Assembly (NCBI GenBank): GCA_016716705.1
Contig: JADJVF010000035.1
Span: 1-9,998, forward strand
Direction of reading: 5' to 3'
DNA length: 9,998 bases
Source: Holophagales bacterium
GTDB lineage: Bacteria; Acidobacteriota; Thermoanaerobaculia; UBA5066
Position numbers and translations under genes: made by a program. Shown piece after piece: positions 7,714 through 9,998 of this stretch. The notes below the pieces were generated by a model. It was given only the letters and a program-made list of their open reading frames with translations. It searched no databases and had not been told where the DNA came from. Position 1 is the stretch's first letter. Each line of letters begins with the position of its first letter.

Positions 7714-7737
7714 GGAAACCCGGGGGTCTTCGTTTTT
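7705..7737 (+). terminator. Intrinsic terminator (attenuator) before ilvD
   Basis: GACCCCCGGG (7705-7714) and CCCGGGGGTC (7719-7728) form a perfect 10-bp stem closed by a GAAA tetraloop, followed by TTCG and a run of five T (7733-7737). It lies 27 nt before the ilvD start and on the coding strand, so it would stop transcription of ilvD-ilvB unless the antiterminator forms. Confidence 0.88.
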
Positions 7738-7755
7738 GGGCCTGCCAATCGGAAC

Positions 7756-7760
7756 GGAGA
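7756..7760 (+). promoter_or_regulatory. Shine-Dalgarno site of ilvD
   Basis: GGAGA ends 4 nt before the ATG at 7765. It supports this start and lies outside the terminator, so it is present only on read-through transcripts. Confidence 0.65.
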
Positions 7761-7764
7761 GACG

Positions 7765-9507
7765 ATGAGATCGGACGAAATCAAGAAGGGGATCGAGAGG
7801 GCGCCGCACAGGAGCCTGCTGCGCGCCACGGGAGTCGTCGGCGAGGACGACTGGGACAAGCCGTTCGTCGCCATCGTCAACTCCTACGTCGACGTCGTCC
7901 CCGGCCACGTCCACCTCCGCGAGTTCGGCGCCCTGGTGAAGGCGGCCGTCCGGGCCGCGGGCGCCGTCCCCTTCGAGTTCAACACCATCGGCGTCGACGA
8001 CGGGATCGCGATGGGGCACGAGGGGATGAAGTTCTCCCTCCCCTCCCGCGAGCTGATCGCCGACTGCGTGGAGACGATGCTCTCGGCCCACCGCTTCGAC
8101 GGGATGGTCTGCATCCCCAACTGCGACAAGATCACCCCCGGGATGCTGATGGCGGCCGTCCGCCTCGACGTCCCGGCCGTCTTCGTCTCGGGCGGCCCGA
8201 TGGCGACGGGCCGCGACGGGGCCGGGAAGGCAATCGATCTCGTCTCCGTCTTCGAGGGCGTCGGCGCCTACCGCGCCGGAGCGATCGGAGAGGCGCGGCT
8301 CACCGAGCTGGAGAAGAACGCGTGCCCCTCCTGCGGCTCCTGCTCGGGGCTCTTCACCGCCAACTCGATGAACTGCCTCATGGAGGCGCTCGGACTGGCG
8401 CTCCCGTTCAACGGGACGGCGCTCGCCAGGACGGAGGAGCGCGAGGCGATCGCGAAGACCGCCGCCGCGCTCATCGTCGACCTGATCGCCGCCGGCCTGA
8501 CTCCCCGCCGGATCGTCACCCGCGAAGCGATCGACGACGCCTTCGCCCTCGACGTGGCGATGGGGGGCTCGACGAACACCGTCCTTCACACGCTGGCGAT
8601 CGCCCGTGAAGCGGGGCTCGACTACCCGATCGAGCGGATCAACGAGGTCGCCGACCGGACGCCCCACCTGACGAAGGTCGCGCCGAGCGGCCCGTGGCAC
8701 ATGGACGACGTCCACGCCGCCGGCGGCGTCCCGGCGATCCTCGAGCGCCTCTCCCGCCTCGGCCTCCTCCACCTCGACCGGCCGACCGTGGCCGGCACGT
8801 TCCGCGACCACGTGGCCAAGGCGCCTGCGACGAACGACGACGTCATCCGCCCCGTGACGAATCCTCACTCGGCGCGCGGCGGACTCGCCGTCCTCTTCGG
8901 GTCGCTCGCGCCGGAAGGCGCGGTCGTCAAGACCGCGGGCGTCACGCCCGCGATGCGCAGGCACCGCGGCCCGGCCGTCGTCTTCGAGAGCCAGGAAGCC
9001 GCCATGGAGGGGATCACCTCGGGCCTCGTGAAGAAGGGGGACGTCGTCGTCCTGCGGAACGAAGGCCCGCGCGGCGGCCCCGGCATGCAGGAGATGCTCT
9101 CCCCCACCTCCGCCATCATGGGGATGGGCCTCGGCGAGTCGGTCGCGCTCGTCACCGACGGCCGCTTCTCCGGAGGGACGCGCGGTGCCTGCGTCGGCCA
9201 CGTCAGCCCCGAGGCGGCCGAGGGCGGGCCGATCGGCTACGTGAGGGAGGGCGACCTCATCTCCCTCGACCTCGACGCCCGAACGATCGAGCTCGAGGTC
9301 GGCCCCGAGGAGATGGGGCGCCGCCGGGAGACTCCGCTGCCGCCTCGCCGCGCGGTCTCGAGCCCCTGGCTTCGCCGCTACCGCGCCCTCGTCACCAACG
9401 CCGCACGCGGCGCCGTCCTTCGCGACGGCGACGAGCTCCTCGCCGCGAGCGAGGGCACGGACCACGGAGACGACCCACCCCATCGGCCGGACGGCCGGGA
9501 GGACCTC
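7765..9507 (+). CDS. ilvD: Dihydroxyacid dehydratase (no in-frame stop before ilvB)
   Basis: Iron-sulfur dehydratase of valine and isoleucine synthesis in the cytoplasm. It converts 2,3-dihydroxyisovalerate to 2-ketoisovalerate and the six-carbon analogue to 2-keto-3-methylvalerate. Conserved blocks in order: VNSYVDVVPGHVHLRE (38-53), FNTIGVDDGIAMGHEGM (72-88), NCDKITPGM (119-127) with Cys120 and the Lys122 expected to be carbamylated, ACPSCGSCSGLFTANSMNCL (186-205), GGSTNTVLH, EGPRGGPGMQEM, TDGRFSGGTRG and HVSPEAAEGGPIG. The VPGHVHL version resembles E. coli IlvD. The family part ends at about residue 554 (RGAVLRD, 9426). The frame then stays open through 27 residues with no IlvD similarity (GDELLAASEG onward) straight into the ilvB ATG. 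I place the end just before that ATG for convenience. The true stop may be the TGA at 9509-9511 in the next frame if one base is extra after 9426. Transcription is probably controlled by the upstream attenuator. Confidence 0.95.
9497..9502 (+). promoter_or_regulatory. Shine-Dalgarno site of ilvB
   Basis: GGGAGG ends 5 nt before the ATG at 9508, a near-ideal spacing. A dedicated ribosome site argues that IlvB is started separately rather than made only as a fusion with IlvD. Confidence 0.7.
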
Positions 9508-9998
9508 ATGAAGAAGACCGGAGCGCAGATCGTCTGGGAATGCCTCGTCCGCGAAGGCGTCGACACGGTGTTCGGATACCCCGGCGGGGCGATCCTGCCG
9601 ATCTACGACGCGATGATGGACTACCCGATCCACCACGTCCTCGTGCGGCACGAGCAGGGAGCTGCGCACGCGGCCGACGGCTACGCACGCGCCAGCGGCC
9701 GGGTCGGCGTCGCTCTCGGCACGTCGGGCCCCGGCGCGACGAACCTCGTCACCGGCATCGCCACGGCGATGCTCGACTCGATCCCCGTCGTCTTCATCAC
9801 CGGGCAGGTCCCCTCGAAGGTCCTCGGGACGGACGCCTTCCAGGAAGCGGACATCGTCGGCATCACGATGCCGATCACGAAGCACAACGTCCTCGTGACG
9901 CAGATCGAGGACCTCGCCCCCGCCCTCGTCGAGGCGTTCCAGATCGCCCGCTCGGGCCGCCCGGGCCCGGTCCTCGTCGACGTCTGCAAGGACGTCCA
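9508..9998 (+). CDS. ilvB: Acetolactate synthase large subunit (3' end outside window)
   Basis: Thiamine-diphosphate enzyme that condenses two pyruvates to 2-acetolactate, or pyruvate with 2-ketobutyrate to 2-aceto-2-hydroxybutyrate, the first common step of branched-chain synthesis. The 163 residues present cover the N-terminal (PYR) domain: GVDTVFGYPGGAILPIYDA (17-35), RHEQGAAHAADGYARASG (47-64) with the catalytic Glu49, TSGPGATNLVTGIATAMLDS (72-91), PVVFITGQV (93-101), GTDAFQEADIVGIT (107-120), SGRPGPVLVDVCKDV (149-163). Family members are usually about 560-600 residues, so roughly 400 lie beyond the window. The start is fixed by the GGGAGG site and by the family N-terminus (MKKTGAQIVWECL). 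It follows ilvD in the same frame and is presumably cotranscribed under the same attenuator. Confidence 0.95.
   Translation, partial: MKKTGAQIVWECLVREGVDTVFGYPGGAILPIYDAMMDYPIHHVLVRHEQGAAHAADGYARASGRVGVALGTSGPGATNLVTGIATAMLDSIPVVFITGQVPSKVLGTDAFQEADIVGITMPITKHNVLVTQIEDLAPALVEAFQIARSGRPGPVLVDVCKDV

Noticed and set aside
7538..7740. T-box riboswitch or a metabolite-binding riboswitch upstream of ilvD
   Set aside because: I see no T-box consensus or specifier-loop architecture, and the leader is nearly filled by a Leu/Val-rich coding frame. Attenuation by translation explains the structure.
7699..9885. A 728-codon open frame on the minus strand opposite ilvD and ilvB
   Set aside because: It is a mirror frame of GC-rich coding DNA. 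Its Asp/Gly/Arg/Val-rich translation has no recognisable domain, while the plus strand encodes highly conserved IlvD and IlvB.
1..9998. CRISPR arrays, tRNA or rRNA genes, insertion sequences
   Set aside because: No regularly spaced repeats, no cloverleaf-like or rRNA motifs and no transposase-like frames or terminal inverted repeats were seen.

Overview
The window is GC-rich chromosomal DNA, probably from a member of the Acidobacteriota. That assignment is an inference. It rests on the two serine/threonine kinases that begin MIGT-LSHY and carry a C-terminal PD40 propeller, an architecture that is abundant in that phylum, and on the high GC content. No rRNA or other phylogenetic marker is present.

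Layout. Positions 5-2011 (+) hold leuC and leuD, the two subunits of 3-isopropylmalate dehydratase, overlapping by ATGA. Positions 2045-7390 (-) hold two tandem paralogous membrane kinases of about 870 residues each. Each has its own copy of a similar promoter and a similarly spaced Shine-Dalgarno site. The more leftward kinase gene converges on leuD. Positions 7391-7764 are a divergent regulatory region. Positions 7765-9998 (+) hold ilvD (dihydroxyacid dehydratase) followed in the same reading frame by the start of ilvB (acetolactate synthase large subunit), which runs off the window.

The most interesting stretch is the 374 bp between the second kinase and ilvD. It encodes a 45-residue leader peptide with 14 Leu/Val/Ile in a 15-residue block. 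A perfect 10-bp GAAA-loop terminator with a T-run follows. A 17-nt segment over the leader stop codon can pair 16/17 with a segment that includes most of the 5' arm of the terminator. This is the full layout of a ribosome-mediated branched-chain amino acid attenuator controlling ilvD-ilvB.

Four genes (leuC, leuD and both kinases) each need a single-base correction to read through, and ilvD has no in-frame stop before ilvB. Protein similarity continues cleanly on both sides of each break. The simplest explanation is indel errors in the sequence rather than gene decay, though this cannot be proved from the window alone.

How the genes work together: IlvB and IlvD make the branched-chain 2-keto acids for valine, isoleucine and (via 2-ketoisovalerate) leucine, and LeuCD carries out the isomerisation step of the leucine branch. 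The kinases are probably signalling proteins with no demonstrable link to this pathway beyond position.
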